A stretch of DNA of 64,000 bases from Albidovulum marisflavi (GCF_025751435.1 NZ_JAOWKY010000004.1:62001-126000), one strand, 5' to 3'; counted from the first letter of the stretch, positions 1-9,261 are shown. Numbers and translations: made by a program. The notes: generated by a model from the letters alone, not told the origin.

Positions 1-750
1 TGTTATGAAGCCCACCTTCTGCCCCGTTTCCTCGATCCGGACATACCGCGCTGGCCCTCCCGATCGTTCGGCCAAGTCGGTCAGCGTGAAGCGTTCCGCC
101 AGGCGTGCGCGCAGGTCCTTGAGCGGCCAGTATTGGTCAAGCCTCAACTCTTCGCCCATCTCGCCCATCGGCATGACCTCGATGAAGGTCAGGTCGTGGT
201 CTTCGCGAGCGCACCATTCCAGAAGCGAGAACAGCTCATCCTCGTTGAAACCCTTCAGCGCGACGGTGTTGATCTTGACGCGAAGCCCGGCGCGCTTGGC
301 GGCCTCGATCCCCTGCATGACCTGGGGAAGGCGACCCCACCGGGTGATCTCGGCGAACTTTTCCTGGTCCAGGGTGTCGAGCGAAACGTTGACGCGCCGG
401 ATCCCGCAAGCGGCAAGCTCGTCCGCGAACCGGGCCAGCTGCGACCCGTTGGTGGTCAGCGTCAACTCGCTCAGCGCGCCGCTATCCAGGTGGCGGGCGA
501 TGGTGCGGAAGAAGGTCATGATGTCGCGCCGCACCAGCGGTTCGCCGCCCGTGATGCGAAGCTTGGTGACGCCGAGGTGGATGAAGGTGGAACAAAGCCT
601 GTCCAGCTCCTCCAACGTCAGCAGGTCCTTCTTGGGCAGGAACTGCATGTGTTCGGCCATGCAGTACGTGCAGCGGAAGTCGCAGCGGTCCGTGACCGAG
701 ACACGGAGGTACGAGATTGGCCGGGCGAAGGGGTCTATCAGAGGGGTCAT
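1..750 (-). CDS. moaA: GTP 3',8-cyclase MoaA (partial, C-terminus outside window)
   Basis: MoaA is a radical-SAM enzyme that rearranges GTP in the first step of molybdenum cofactor synthesis. The start codon is the ATG at 748-750 and 250 codons are visible before the gene runs off the left edge. The N-terminal radical-SAM cluster motif is clear: [10 protein letters not shown] places Cys23, Cys27 and Cys30 in the CxxxCxxC pattern, and an ITGGEP motif follows. The C-terminal part that would carry the second, substrate-side cluster lies mostly outside the window. It is the last visible gene of the minus-strand run that starts with glmU, 55 bases below the AlkD-like gene. The identification is firm. 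Confidence 0.95.
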   Translation of the reverse strand, partial: MTPLIDPFARPISYLRVSVTDRCDFRCTYCMAEHMQFLPKKDLLTLEELDRLCSTFIHLGVTKLRITGGEPLVRRDIMTFFRTIARHLDSGALSELTLTTNGSQLARFADELAACGIRRVNVSLDTLDQEKFAEITRWGRLPQVMQGIEAAKRAGLRVKINTVALKGFNEDELFSLLEWCAREDHDLTFIEVMPMGEMGEELRLDQYWPLKDLRARLAERFTLTDLAERSGGPARYVRIEETGQKVGFIT

Positions 751-805
751 GCGAACAAGTCTAGTCTCTTGGCAGGGCCCCTACAAGAAGGGGATCGGCA
801 GGTGT

Positions 806-1483
806 TCACGCCAGGTACTTCGCCGCCTCCTTGTGGGCGAAGGGCTTCATTCGCGCGCCGTTCGCGTCAAGGAAGGCGCGGACACGCGGCGCGTCGTGCT
901 TCGACAGGTCGCGCAGCCACCAAGCGACGGCCTTCTGGATGAACCAGTCCCGATCGTCCGCGCAGGCCGCAGCCCAGCCCAGCACCCGGTCCCTGATTTC
1001 CAGGTCGCGGGCGGTCGGATGGTTCTGCTTGGTCCAGGGCAGGGTCATGACCAGCGCCGCGCGGCGGATCCACATGATGTCCGATCGTGACCAGCCTTCC
1101 ACCTGGTCGATCCGCGAAGGGTCCGCCACCAAACGCCTGCCACCCGCGTCGCATACGTGGTCGGCGATGGCCCAGCTGTCAAAGTCCTGCACCCACGAGG
1201 CTATCAGGCGCCAGACGGCTTCGTCATCCTTGATCCTCGCCTGGGTCAGAAGCTTGGCTGCGACGATCCGCGCCTCGAAGATGTCCGTGCGCCACAGGGC
1301 ATCCGCAAGCGTCACCCGCTCGGGCACCGTCAGCGCCCGCCGCCAGTCCCGGGCCAGGTCATTGAGGAAGGGGTTCGCGATCCCCAGAACCTCACGCGTC
1401 TGCTTGTGGTAGGCGGCCATCCCCTCGGCGCGGCCAGGCTCGATGCCCGCGCGCAGGGCTGCAATCGCGTCGTCAAGGGTCAT
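806..1483 (-). CDS. AlkD-like DNA alkylation repair protein (HEAT-repeat glycosylase)
   Basis: This 225-residue protein looks like the DNA_alkylation family, all-helical HEAT-repeat glycosylases such as AlkD that excise 3- and 7-alkylpurines. The C-terminal part has the family signature, an FIQKAVAWWLRDLSKHD-like block followed by an R-x-FLDANG segment and a His-Lys-Glu-Ala-Ala ending. I place the start at the ATG at 1481-1483, because it overlaps the glmS stop as ATGA and begins at the first conserved residues. A longer frame extends upstream but only into glmS-antisense sequence. It is probably co-transcribed with glmS. The exact substrate preference cannot be read from the sequence. Confidence 0.8.
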   Translation of the reverse strand: MTLDDAIAALRAGIEPGRAEGMAAYHKQTREVLGIANPFLNDLARDWRRALTVPERVTLADALWRTDIFEARIVAAKLLTQARIKDDEAVWRLIASWVQDFDSWAIADHVCDAGGRRLVADPSRIDQVEGWSRSDIMWIRRAALVMTLPWTKQNHPTARDLEIRDRVLGWAAACADDRDWFIQKAVAWWLRDLSKHDAPRVRAFLDANGARMKPFAHKEAAKYLA

Positions 1484-3294
1484 TCCACCGTCACCGATTT
1501 CGCAAGGTTGCGCGGCTGGTCCACGTCGGTGCCCTTGGCGACCGCCGCGTGGTAGGCCAGAAGCTGTGCCGGCAGGGCGTAAAGGATCGGGGCGAGCGCT
1601 GGCGCTACCGATGGCAGCGTGACGCATTTCCACGTTCCGTCCCGCGCCTCGGCCGTACCCTTGGCATCGGTCATCAGGACCACCTTGCCATGTCGGGCCA
1701 TCACCTCCTGCATGTTCGACACCGTCTTGTCGAACAGCGCGTCATGCGGCGCCAGAACCACGACCGGCACGGATTTGTCGATCAGCGCGATCGGGCCGTG
1801 CTTGAGTTCTCCCGAAGCGTAACCTTCGGCGTGGATATAGCTGATTTCCTTGAGTTTCAGCGCGCCTTCCAGGGCCAGGGGGAACATCGCGCCGCGGCCA
1901 AGGAACAGGACGTCCTGCGCCTCGGCGACCGCGCCGGCGATGGTGGCGATCTCGCCCTCGCGCGCCATCGTCTGGTTCATGAGACCTGGCAGCCCCGCGA
2001 GTTCACCCAGCCGTTCCGACAGATCATCGGCGCCCATCCGGCCCCTGTCGACCGCCGCCTTGAGCGCCAGCAGGTAAAGAACCACGAGCTGGCAGGTAAA
2101 CGCCTTGGTCGAAGCCACGCCGACCTCGACCCCGGCGAGGATCGGCAGCGCCACGTCCGCCTCGCGCGCGATGGACGATGTGGGCACGTTGATCACCGCC
2201 ACGGTCTTGGCAACCCTTTCCCTTGCGTACCGCAGCGCGGCAAGGGTGTCGGCGGTTTCGCCCGACTGGCTTACGAAAAGCGCGAAGGAGTTGGCCGGCA
2301 GCGGAGGTTCGCGGTACCGGAACTCGGACGCGATATCAACTTCGCAGGGCAGCGCGGCCAGGCTTTCGAACCAGTACTTCGCGGTCTGGCAGGCGTAGTT
2401 CGCAGTGCCACAGGCCACCAGCGTCAAACGGTCGAGGGTCGTGAAATCCAGCGCGATGGGCAGCCCGATCCGGCCTTCGCGGCAATAGTGCTTCAGCGCA
2501 TCGGCGATCACCACGGGTTGCTCGGCGATCTCCTTGGCCATGAAGTGCTTGTAGCCCGCCTTTTCGATGCGGGTCTGGTCCAGCTGGATGCGAGAGGTCT
2601 CGCGATTTGCGCGGCGGTCCTCGGTGTCGAATATCTCGGCGCCCTGCCGGGTAATGAACGCGTAGTCGCCCTCTTCGAGGTAGGTGATCCGGTCGGTCAT
2701 CGGCGCCAGCGCGATCGCGTCTGAGCCGACGAACATCTCTCCCTCGCCGTGGCCGATGGCCAGGGGGGAGCCCTTGCGGGCGGCGATCATCAGGTCTTCT
2801 TCGCCCTCGAACAGGAAAAGCAGGGCGAAGGCACCTTCGAGGCGCCGCAGCGTTTCACGAGCTGCCTCCCGAGGGGCAAGGCCGCGGTCCATGTGCATCC
2901 GCACCATAAGTGCCACGACCTCGGTGTCCGTCTCTGTCTCGCAGGCCAGGCCCGCGTCGGACAGCTCGGCGCGCAGTTCGCGAAAGTTCTCGATGATGCC
3001 GTTGTGGACGACGGCGACCGGACCTGACCGGTGCGGATGGGCGTTGACGACCGTGGCCGCGCCGTGCGTGGCCCAGCGTGTGTGCCCGATCCCCGACTTT
3101 CCCGCCAGCGGCTCGTGCACCAGAAGGTCGGACAGGTTGGCCAGCTTTCCGACGGCGCGGCGGCGGTCAAGGCGCCCCTTGTTCACGGTCGCGATCCCGG
3201 CGGAGTCATAGCCGCGGTACTCAAGCCGCTTGAGCGACTCCACCAGAAGGGGCGCGACCTCGTGACCGCCAAGCACACCAACAATTCCACACAT
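1480..3294 (-). CDS. glmS: glutamine--fructose-6-phosphate aminotransferase (isomerizing)
   Basis: GlmS makes glucosamine-6-phosphate from fructose-6-phosphate and glutamine, the entry step to UDP-GlcNAc for peptidoglycan and lipopolysaccharide. The protein is 604 residues, the usual length. It starts MCGIVGV, so Cys2 becomes the N-terminal nucleophile of the glutaminase domain after Met removal. The two SIS sugar-isomerase domains follow, with SQSGETADT and SGELKHGPIALI segments, and it ends DQPRNLAKSVTVE, the family's typical C-terminus. Its ATG overlaps the glmU stop by one base (TAATG) and its stop overlaps the AlkD-like gene. I saw no glmS ribozyme-like leader, as expected outside Firmicutes. 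Confidence 0.97.
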   Translation of the reverse strand: MCGIVGVLGGHEVAPLLVESLKRLEYRGYDSAGIATVNKGRLDRRRAVGKLANLSDLLVHEPLAGKSGIGHTRWATHGAATVVNAHPHRSGPVAVVHNGIIENFRELRAELSDAGLACETETDTEVVALMVRMHMDRGLAPREAARETLRRLEGAFALLFLFEGEEDLMIAARKGSPLAIGHGEGEMFVGSDAIALAPMTDRITYLEEGDYAFITRQGAEIFDTEDRRANRETSRIQLDQTRIEKAGYKHFMAKEIAEQPVVIADALKHYCREGRIGLPIALDFTTLDRLTLVACGTANYACQTAKYWFESLAALPCEVDIASEFRYREPPLPANSFALFVSQSGETADTLAALRYARERVAKTVAVINVPTSSIAREADVALPILAGVEVGVASTKAFTCQLVVLYLLALKAAVDRGRMGADDLSERLGELAGLPGLMNQTMAREGEIATIAGAVAEAQDVLFLGRGAMFPLALEGALKLKEISYIHAEGYASGELKHGPIALIDKSVPVVVLAPHDALFDKTVSNMQEVMARHGKVVLMTDAKGTAEARDGTWKCVTLPSVAPALAPILYALPAQLLAYHAAVAKGTDVDQPRNLAKSVTVE

Positions 3295-4643
3295 TATTTG
3301 CCACCTTCGGCCCTGCGGGCTTTTTGTTGTTTCAGTTTTTCGAACAATTTTACCGCAAGACCTGGTTTTGTTTCCTGTTTGGCCCTTCCAATCGCCAGCG
3401 CGCCGTCAGGAACGTCTTGAGTGATGACCGAACCCGATCCGGTCAGGGCCCCCGCGCCGACACGGACTGGTGCGACCAGCATCGTGTCCGACCCGATGAA
3501 GGCATGGGCGCCGATCTCGGTCCGGTGCTTCATCACGCCGTCGTAGTTGCAAGTGACCGTGCCCGCGCCGATGTTGGTGTGCTCACCAATGTGCGCGTCG
3601 CCCAGATAGGTCAGATGGCCAACCTTCACGCCTTCGTCCAGAATGGCGTTCTTGATCTCGACGAAGTTGCCGACGTGGACCTCTTCGGCCAGTTCGGCGC
3701 CGGGGCGCAAGCGGGCAAAAGGTCCGACGCGCGCGCCGCGTGAAATGTGGCAGCCTTCAAGATGGCAGAAGGGCAGGATATCCGCGCCGGATTCGACCGT
3801 GACACCGGGACCGAAGACCACATTCTGCCCGATCGTCGCATCGCGCCCCACCACGGTATCAAGCGCGAAGAACACGGTCTCGGGGGCGCTGAGTGTCACG
3901 CCGTTGTCAAGCGCCTGGATCCGTGCGCGGGCCTGGAAGGCGGCCTCCGCGCGGGCCAGTTCGGCGCGGGTGTTCACGCCCATGGTTTCGGCTTCGTCGC
4001 AGGTCACCACACGCGCGCTTCGCCCCTTGGCGCGCGCCGCGGCGATGATGTCGGTCAGGTAGTATTCCCCGGCGGCGTTGTCGTTCGTCAGACCGGCCAC
4101 AAGTTCTTCCAGCAGCCGCGCGTCAGCGGCGATAACCCCGCTGTTGCAAAGACGGATGGCGCGTTCCGCCTCGGTCGCGTCCTTGAACTCGACGATCCGT
4201 TCCAATGCGCCGTCCTGCGCGATCAGCCTGCCGTAGCGTCCCGGTTCGGCAGCCTCGAAACCCAGAACCGTCACGTCGGCTCCGCTGACCAGCATCGCGT
4301 CCAGAGTTTCGGGCTGGATGAAGGGCGTGTCGCCGTAAAGAACGATGACGGTGCCATCGAAGTCCGACAGCGCGGGCAGCGCCTGGCGGACCGCGTGACC
4401 GGTTCCAAGCTGTTCTTCCTGGCGGACAACGGCCGCCGCTTCATCATAGGCCAGTGCAGCTTTCTCGACTGCCTCCGCGCCATGCCCGGCGACCACGACA
4501 ACGCGTTCGGGGGCAAGGGATGCGCCCGCCGCCATCGCGTGATGCAGAAGTGGCGCGCCGGCCACCTTGTGTAGAACCTTGGGCAGGTCGGAATTCATCC
4601 GTGTTCCCTGTCCCGCGGCGAGGATGATCAGCGCTGTGGCCAT
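3294..4643 (-). CDS. glmU: bifunctional UDP-N-acetylglucosamine pyrophosphorylase / glucosamine-1-phosphate N-acetyltransferase
   Basis: GlmU acetylates glucosamine-1-phosphate and transfers UMP to give UDP-GlcNAc. The 449-residue protein has the N-terminal nucleotidyltransferase domain (LAAGQGTRMNS near residues 8-18, with the conserved Gly-rich loop and Arg) and a C-terminal left-handed beta-helix of hexapeptide repeats ending in an acetyltransferase region with NYDGVMKHRTEIG. I chose the ATG at 4641-4643 (MATALIILAAG). The frame opens 24 codons further upstream, but that extension has no conserved residues. It precedes glmS in the same transcript, so consecutive enzymes of one pathway are coupled. 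The divergent gene at 4769 shares the 125-base upstream gap. Confidence 0.96.
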   Translation of the reverse strand: MATALIILAAGQGTRMNSDLPKVLHKVAGAPLLHHAMAAGASLAPERVVVVAGHGAEAVEKAALAYDEAAAVVRQEEQLGTGHAVRQALPALSDFDGTVIVLYGDTPFIQPETLDAMLVSGADVTVLGFEAAEPGRYGRLIAQDGALERIVEFKDATEAERAIRLCNSGVIAADARLLEELVAGLTNDNAAGEYYLTDIIAAARAKGRSARVVTCDEAETMGVNTRAELARAEAAFQARARIQALDNGVTLSAPETVFFALDTVVGRDATIGQNVVFGPGVTVESGADILPFCHLEGCHISRGARVGPFARLRPGAELAEEVHVGNFVEIKNAILDEGVKVGHLTYLGDAHIGEHTNIGAGTVTCNYDGVMKHRTEIGAHAFIGSDTMLVAPVRVGAGALTGSGSVITQDVPDGALAIGRAKQETKPGLAVKLFEKLKQQKARRAEGGK

Positions 4644-4768
4644 GGTCTTGCTCTTTTCTTTCGGTCGCGTCCGTTTTACCCAAGGCGCGGTTTGCCGCAA
4701 GGGCGGGGGCATCACGATCCCTTACCGGAGGTTACAGGTGGGCGCTTGATCGCCCAATAGGGGGTGAC

Positions 4769-5431
4769 ATGCGCACGGTCATATTCGATCTGGATGGAAC
4801 CCTGGCGGATACATCGGCCGACCTGATTTGTGCCGCGAACGCCTGCTTTAAGGGGCTGGGCATGGGCACACCGCTGGACCCGGTCGCCGATGCGCTGACC
4901 GCCTTTCATGGCGGGCGTGCGATGCTTCGCCTTGGGTTTTCCCGTCTGGGCGAAGTCTCCGAGTCAGAGGTGGACATCCAGTATCCGCTGCTGCTGGCCG
5001 CCTATGAGGAGGGGATCGACCGGGAAACGCGGCTTTACCCCGGCGCCGTCGAGGCGGTTGAGGCCCTGCGAAGGGCCGGATTCGCCACGGGAATCTGTAC
5101 AAACAAGCCCGAAAGACTGGCTGAGATCCTGATTTCGCGCCTGGGTGTGCGGGATCTTTTCGGGTCGCTCGTGGGGGCAGACACCTTGCCCGTGCGCAAG
5201 CCCGATCCCGCGCCCTATCGCCTTTCCGTGGAGCGCGCGGGCGGCGCTCTGGACCGGTCGATGCTGGTTGGCGACACCGACACGGACCGAAGGACGGCCG
5301 CGGCGGCGGGTGTTCCGGTGGCGCTGGCAACTTTCGGCCCGGCGGGCCGGGGCGTGACCGATTTCGCACCCGAGGCGACCTTCGATGCGTTCGACGAACT
5401 TCCGTCGCTGGTCGCGAAACTGATCTTCTGA
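4769..5431 (+). CDS. HAD-superfamily hydrolase, phosphoglycolate phosphatase-like
   Basis: A 220-residue HAD subfamily IA phosphatase. The four HAD motifs are visible: FDLDGT with nucleophile Asp7 and acid/base Asp9, a CTNKP threonine motif, the RKPDP lysine motif, and VGDTDTD for magnesium. The helical cap between motifs I and II matches the Gph type, which hydrolyses 2-phosphoglycolate, but HAD substrate specificity is not readable from motifs alone. A GGGGGT Shine-Dalgarno precedes the ATG. It is transcribed divergently from glmU and stands alone; the next gene (ivd) has its own promoter-like sequence. Confidence 0.8.
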   Translation: MRTVIFDLDGTLADTSADLICAANACFKGLGMGTPLDPVADALTAFHGGRAMLRLGFSRLGEVSESEVDIQYPLLLAAYEEGIDRETRLYPGAVEAVEALRRAGFATGICTNKPERLAEILISRLGVRDLFGSLVGADTLPVRKPDPAPYRLSVERAGGALDRSMLVGDTDTDRRTAAAAGVPVALATFGPAGRGVTDFAPEATFDAFDELPSLVAKLIF

Positions 5432-5435
5432 AAAT

Positions 5436-5452
5436 CCGGGAACTGTTCCCGG
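5436..5452. terminator. 17-base palindrome after the HAD gene, possible terminator stem
   Basis: CCGGGAACTGTTCCCGG is a perfect inverted repeat about a central T, starting five bases after the HAD stop codon. As RNA it can fold with a 6-bp stem and 5-base loop. No T-run follows, so it could be a weak terminator or a protein-binding site. Confidence 0.35.
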
Positions 5453-5484
5453 CATGACGCTCCGTTTCGGGGCGCAAGAGCCCA

Positions 5485-5514
5485 TTGACGCGACTCACGC
5501 TTTCGCCCTATGAA
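5485..5514 (+). promoter_or_regulatory. candidate sigma-70-type promoter of the leucine catabolic cluster
   Basis: TTGACG at 5485-5490 and TATGAA at 5509-5514 are separated by 18 bases, 32 bases before the ivd start codon. The match is fair (5/6 and 4/6 to the consensus). The palindrome at 5516-5529 would sit at the transcription start. Confidence 0.4.
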
Positions 5515-5515
5515 T

Positions 5516-5529
5516 TGAACAGTCGTTCA
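5516..5529. promoter_or_regulatory. operator-like inverted repeat upstream of ivd
   Basis: TGAAC-AGTC-GTTCA is a perfect 5-bp inverted repeat with a 4-base spacer, directly downstream of the -10-like hexamer and 17 bases before the ivd ATG. The position suits a repressor. GAAC-N4-GTTC half-sites are common among TetR-type operators, but no regulator gene is adjacent, so the binding protein is unknown. Confidence 0.45.
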
Positions 5530-5546
5530 TTTCCGGGAGGCGGCCA

Positions 5547-6710
5547 ATGTTCAACGCATCGATGAAATTCCACCTCGGCGAAGAGGTCGAGGCGCTGAGG
5601 GACATGGTGCATCGTTGGGCGCAGGATCGGGTCAAGCCGATCGCAGCCGAAGTGGATCGCACGAATGCGTTCCCACCCAAGCTCTGGAAGGAAATGGGCG
5701 ACCTTGGCCTTCTGGGCATCACCGTGCCCGAAGAGTTCGGCGGAGCGGGCATGTCCTATCTGGCCCATGTCGTCGCGACGGAAGAGATCGCCCGCGCCTC
5801 CGCCTCGGTCAGCCTGTCCTACGGCGCGCATTCGAACCTGTGCGTGAACCAGATCAAGCTGAACGGGACGGACGAGCAAAAGCGCAAATACCTCCCCGGC
5901 CTGATCTCCGGCGATCACGTCGGTGCGTTGGCGATGTCCGAAACCGGTGCCGGGTCCGACGTGGTTTCGATGAAGCTCAGGGCGGAAAGGCGCAACGGCT
6001 ACTACGCGCTGAACGGCACCAAGTTCTGGATCACCAACGGGCCTGACGCCGACACGCTGGTCGTCTATGCCAAGACTGACCCAGAGGCCGGGTCGAAGGG
6101 CATCACCGCCTTCATTGTCGAAAAGACCATGAAGGGCTTCTCGACCTCCAACCACTTCGACAAGCTCGGAATGCGCGGATCGAACACCGCGGAACTGATC
6201 TTCGAGGATGTCGAGGTGCCGTTCGAGAATGTGCTGGGGCAGGAGGGCAAGGGCGTGCGCGTCCTCATGTCCGGGCTGGACTACGAACGCGTCGTGCTGT
6301 CGGGCATCGGCACCGGGATCATGGCCGCCTGCCTGGACGAAGTCATGCCCTATCTCGCGACCCGAAAACAGTTCGGCAAGCCGATCGGAAGCTTTCAGCT
6401 GATGCAGGCCAAGATCGCCGACATGTACACCAAGATGAATTCCGCCCGAGCCTATGTCTACGAAGTCGCCCGCGCCTGCGACCGGGGCGAGGTGACGCGC
6501 CAAGACGCGGCCGCCTGCGTCCTTTACGCCTCGGAAGAGGCGATGACGGTCGCGCATCAGGCGGTTCAGGCGATGGGCGGCATGGGTTTCATGAACGAAA
6601 CCCCCGTTTCGCGCATCTTCCGCGACGCGAAGTTGATGGAGATCGGCGCGGGAACGTCCGAGATCCGCCGCATGCTGATCGGGCGGGAATTGATGGGGGC
6701 GATGGGGTGA
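5547..6710 (+). CDS. ivd: isovaleryl-CoA dehydrogenase
   Basis: A 387-residue acyl-CoA dehydrogenase. These flavoproteins oxidise the alpha-beta bond of acyl-CoA and pass electrons to electron-transfer flavoprotein. The sequence reads as the isovaleryl-CoA branch. The catalytic glutamate appears in a [10 protein letters not shown] helix (Glu247), as in characterised isovaleryl-CoA dehydrogenases, while the usual C-terminal YEGT site reads [10 protein letters not shown]. The flavin segments ETGAGSDV and FWITNG are present. It is followed, after ompW on the other strand, by the carboxylase, lyase and hydratase of leucine breakdown, which supports the assignment. A GGGAGG Shine-Dalgarno precedes the ATG. 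Confidence 0.92.
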   Translation: MFNASMKFHLGEEVEALRDMVHRWAQDRVKPIAAEVDRTNAFPPKLWKEMGDLGLLGITVPEEFGGAGMSYLAHVVATEEIARASASVSLSYGAHSNLCVNQIKLNGTDEQKRKYLPGLISGDHVGALAMSETGAGSDVVSMKLRAERRNGYYALNGTKFWITNGPDADTLVVYAKTDPEAGSKGITAFIVEKTMKGFSTSNHFDKLGMRGSNTAELIFEDVEVPFENVLGQEGKGVRVLMSGLDYERVVLSGIGTGIMAACLDEVMPYLATRKQFGKPIGSFQLMQAKIADMYTKMNSARAYVYEVARACDRGEVTRQDAAACVLYASEEAMTVAHQAVQAMGGMGFMNETPVSRIFRDAKLMEIGAGTSEIRRMLIGRELMGAMG

Positions 6711-6799
6711 GCGCTACGCAACCTCTTGACCCAAGGGCGATCCGTGCCGCGCAGCCCTGTCTCGGGCGCATCCTTGGACTGCCGCTTATCAAACAGAAA

Positions 6800-6825
6800 G
6801 GGCGCGCCGCCTACCTGACGCGCCC
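6800..6825 (-). terminator. rho-independent terminator of ompW
   Basis: Read on the minus strand, a 7-bp stem GGGCGCG/CGCGCCC closes a 12-base loop and is followed by TTTCTGTTTG, 28 bases after the ompW stop. It also lies between the convergent ivd and ompW and may serve both directions. Confidence 0.6.
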
Positions 6826-6853
6826 CCTCCGCCCCCATGACCGGGGTGCCGTC

Positions 6854-7447
6854 TCAGAACTTCATCACATAGGACACGCCGAAGACGACGGGGTCGATTT
6901 CAGCCGTGCCGATATACGCTCCGTTCAGGGACGCGTCGGTGTCGATGTCCATCCAGCGAACTTCGGTCCGCAGCGCACCCTTGTCAGAGATCGCGACGTC
7001 GAAACCGGCCTTCACCGCCAGACCGAAGGAGTCGTCCAGCTTCACGTTGCCAAGCGCCGATTCCTCGCTGAAGAAGGTCGTGTAGTTCAGGCCGGCGCCA
7101 ACGAAGGGCGTGATCTTCCCGGCGGTCGGGATGTGGTACACGAGCGAAAGGGTGGGCGGCAGATGCTTGGTCGTCGCGGTGCCGACGCCCGAAATCGTTG
7201 CGGTGTGCTCGAAGGGCGTGGCCGCCAGAAGCTCGATGCCGATGTTGTCCCAGGGGAAGTATTCCACGGTGATGGTTGGGCGCATGTCATTGTCGACCGT
7301 GGTCGGCTGGCCGGCCAAAAGACCGTTGTCGCCCTTCGGCGAAACCCAGCCGAGGCCGACGCCGACGGTCCAATCCCCGGCGGACTGGGCGCATGCGGGC
7401 GCGGCGGCGACAAGGGCGATGAGGGCGGGAACGAGTGTCAGCTTCAT
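6854..7447 (-). CDS. ompW: OmpW-family outer membrane protein
   Basis: A 197-residue protein with a clear signal peptide (MKLTLVPALIALVAAAPACA, cleavage before Gln), followed by alternating amphipathic strands and a C-terminal YVMKF, the aromatic ending recognised by the outer-membrane assembly machinery. OmpW proteins form eight-stranded barrels with a narrow hydrophobic channel and are often induced under low oxygen or stress. I chose the ATG at 7445-7447 because the signal peptide begins there; the frame is open 24 codons further upstream. An FNR-type site lies 58 bases upstream. It is convergent with ivd and divergent from mccB. Confidence 0.88.
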   Translation of the reverse strand: MKLTLVPALIALVAAAPACAQSAGDWTVGVGLGWVSPKGDNGLLAGQPTTVDNDMRPTITVEYFPWDNIGIELLAATPFEHTATISGVGTATTKHLPPTLSLVYHIPTAGKITPFVGAGLNYTTFFSEESALGNVKLDDSFGLAVKAGFDVAISDKGALRTEVRWMDIDTDASLNGAYIGTAEIDPVVFGVSYVMKF

Positions 7448-7505
7448 GTGAGTTTTCTCCGTTATCGAGCGCAGACACTCCGTAGCATCGCTGCGGTGCA
7501 GCACT

Positions 7506-7519
7506 TTGATGTAAGTCAA
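7506..7519 (-). promoter_or_regulatory. FNR/FnrL-type binding site upstream of ompW
   Basis: On the minus strand this reads TTGAC-TTAC-ATCAA, which fits the FNR-family pattern TTGAY-N4-RTCAA exactly. Its centre is about 65 bases before the ompW ATG, so a class II position (-41.5) would put transcription start about 24 bases before the ATG. No strong -10 hexamer is visible. Confidence 0.6.
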
Positions 7520-7552
7520 CTTTCCCCAAGCATCCCGCGTCCGTCACAAGGT

Positions 7553-7570
7553 TGTTGCGTTGGCGCAACA
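7553..7570. promoter_or_regulatory. operator-like inverted repeat upstream of mccB
   Basis: TGTTGCG-TTGG-CGCAACA is a perfect 7-bp inverted repeat with a 4-base spacer, 37 bases before the mccB start and between the divergent ompW and mccB. It differs from the palindrome in front of ivd, so the two halves of the pathway may not share this site. Confidence 0.4.
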
Positions 7571-7607
7571 GGCCTGCTTCCGAACGCCGAAGATCCAAGG
7601 TGCTGAC

Positions 7608-9212
7608 ATGCGATTGACCTCTTCCGTCCTGCCCACATCCGAAACCTTCAAGGCAAATCGCGCCGCCCACGAGTCGATGCTGGCAACCGTTTCCGAAGCT
7701 GCCGCTCTGGCCGCCGCTGGTGGCGGGGAAAAGTCGCTGGCCCGGCATGTCGCGCGCGGCAAGATGCCCCCGCGCGAAAGGGTGGCGAACCTGCTCGATG
7801 CCGGGTCGCCCTTCCTGGAAATAGGGGCGACGGCCGCACATGGCATGTATGACGGTGCAGCACCCTGTGCCGGCGTGATCGCGGGCATCGGGCGCGTCAT
7901 GGGGCAAGAGGTCATGGTCGTCGCCAACGACGCCACCGTGAAGGGTGGCACCTATTACCCGATGACCGTCAAGAAGCACCTTCGCGCGCAGGAGATCGCC
8001 GAACAGAACCATTTGCCTTGCGTCTATCTCGTGGACTCGGGTGGCGCGAACCTGCCCAACCAGGACGAGGTCTTCCCCGACCGCGACCACTTCGGCCGAA
8101 TTTTCTTCAACCAGGCCCGGATGAGCGCCAAGGGCATTGCCCAGATCGCGGTCGTCATGGGATCCTGCACTGCGGGTGGGGCCTATGTGCCCGCGATGTC
8201 CGACATCTCGATCATTGTCAGGGACCAGGGCACGATCTTCCTGGCCGGTCCGCCTCTGGTCAAGGCCGCGACGGGCGAGGTCGTCAGCGCCGAGGACCTT
8301 GGCGGCGGCGACGTGCATACCCGGCTTTCGGGTGTCGCGGACTACCTGGCCGAGGATGACGCCCACGCGTTGGCGCTTGCCCGCCGCGCCATCGGCAACC
8401 TCAACAGGCAGCGTCCGCAGACGGTCCATTGGCAAAGCCCCGAGGAACCGGACTACGACCCGGAAGAAATCCTGGGCCTGGTCCCCGCCGACCTGCGGAC
8501 GCCCTACGACATCCGCGAGGTCATCGCGCGCATCGTCGACGGGTCCCGGTTCGACGAGTTCAAGCCGCGCTTCGGCGAGACGCTGGTCACCGGCTTTGCC
8601 CATGTCGCCGGCTGCCCGGTCGGCATCGTCGCGAACAACGGCGTGCTGTTCAGCGAAAGCGCGGTCAAGGGCGCGCATTTCGTGGAACTGTGCTCGCAGC
8701 GCTCCATCCCGCTCGTCTTTCTGCAGAACATCACCGGCTTCATGGTTGGCCGCAGGTACGAGAACGAGGGCATCGCACGTCACGGGGCAAAGATGGTGAC
8801 GGCCGTCGCCACCACCTCCGTGCCCAAGATCACCTGCCTTGTCGGCGGCTCCTTCGGCGCGGGCAACTACGGCATGGCGGGCCGCGCCTATTCGCCCCGC
8901 TTCCTCTGGACCTGGCCGAACAGCCGCATTTCGGTCATGGGCGGCGAACAGGCGGCGGGCGTGCTTGCCACCGTGAAACGCGACGGGATCGAGCGGGCAG
9001 GGGGCAGTTGGAGCGCCGAGGAGGAAGCCGAGTTCAAGCGCCCGACGATCGAGATGTTCGAGGAGCAGTCACATCCCCTGTATGCCTCCGCCCGCCTCTG
9101 GGACGACGGCATCATCGATCCGCGAAAGACGCGTCAGGTACTGGCGCTGTCGCTGTCCGCTGCGCTGAACGCGCCGATCGAACCCACGCGCTTCGGCGTC
9201 TTCCGGATGTGA
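7608..9212 (+). CDS. mccB: methylcrotonyl-CoA carboxylase, carboxyltransferase (beta) subunit
   Basis: The 534-residue protein is an acyl-CoA carboxyltransferase of the crotonase-like fold. It moves CO2 from carboxybiotin to 3-methylcrotonyl-CoA in leucine degradation. Features include the [15 protein letters not shown] segment, a Gly-rich [15 protein letters not shown] oxyanion region, and in the C-terminal half [12 protein letters not shown] and MGGEQAAGV, all typical of methylcrotonyl- rather than propionyl-CoA carboxylases. The start is the ATG at 7608 (MRLTSSVLP), with AAGGTG upstream; an in-frame extension begins at 7560 but crosses the palindrome at 7553-7570. The alpha subunit follows after 96 bases. 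Confidence 0.93.
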   Translation: MRLTSSVLPTSETFKANRAAHESMLATVSEAAALAAAGGGEKSLARHVARGKMPPRERVANLLDAGSPFLEIGATAAHGMYDGAAPCAGVIAGIGRVMGQEVMVVANDATVKGGTYYPMTVKKHLRAQEIAEQNHLPCVYLVDSGGANLPNQDEVFPDRDHFGRIFFNQARMSAKGIAQIAVVMGSCTAGGAYVPAMSDISIIVRDQGTIFLAGPPLVKAATGEVVSAEDLGGGDVHTRLSGVADYLAEDDAHALALARRAIGNLNRQRPQTVHWQSPEEPDYDPEEILGLVPADLRTPYDIREVIARIVDGSRFDEFKPRFGETLVTGFAHVAGCPVGIVANNGVLFSESAVKGAHFVELCSQRSIPLVFLQNITGFMVGRRYENEGIARHGAKMVTAVATTSVPKITCLVGGSFGAGNYGMAGRAYSPRFLWTWPNSRISVMGGEQAAGVLATVKRDGIERAGGSWSAEEEAEFKRPTIEMFEEQSHPLYASARLWDDGIIDPRKTRQVLALSLSAALNAPIEPTRFGVFRM

Positions 9213-9261
9213 TCCGATGCGGCATCCCACCTTCTTCTCTTTCTCAAGTATCCCCGGGGGT

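Noticed and set aside
1549-2724. 391-codon plus-strand frame inside glmS
   Set aside because: Antisense shadow of glmS; the composition is Arg/Gly/His-rich without a domain.
3295-4643. glmS ribozyme-like leader
   Set aside because: The glmS start overlaps the glmU stop, leaving no leader; such ribozymes are typical of Firmicutes.
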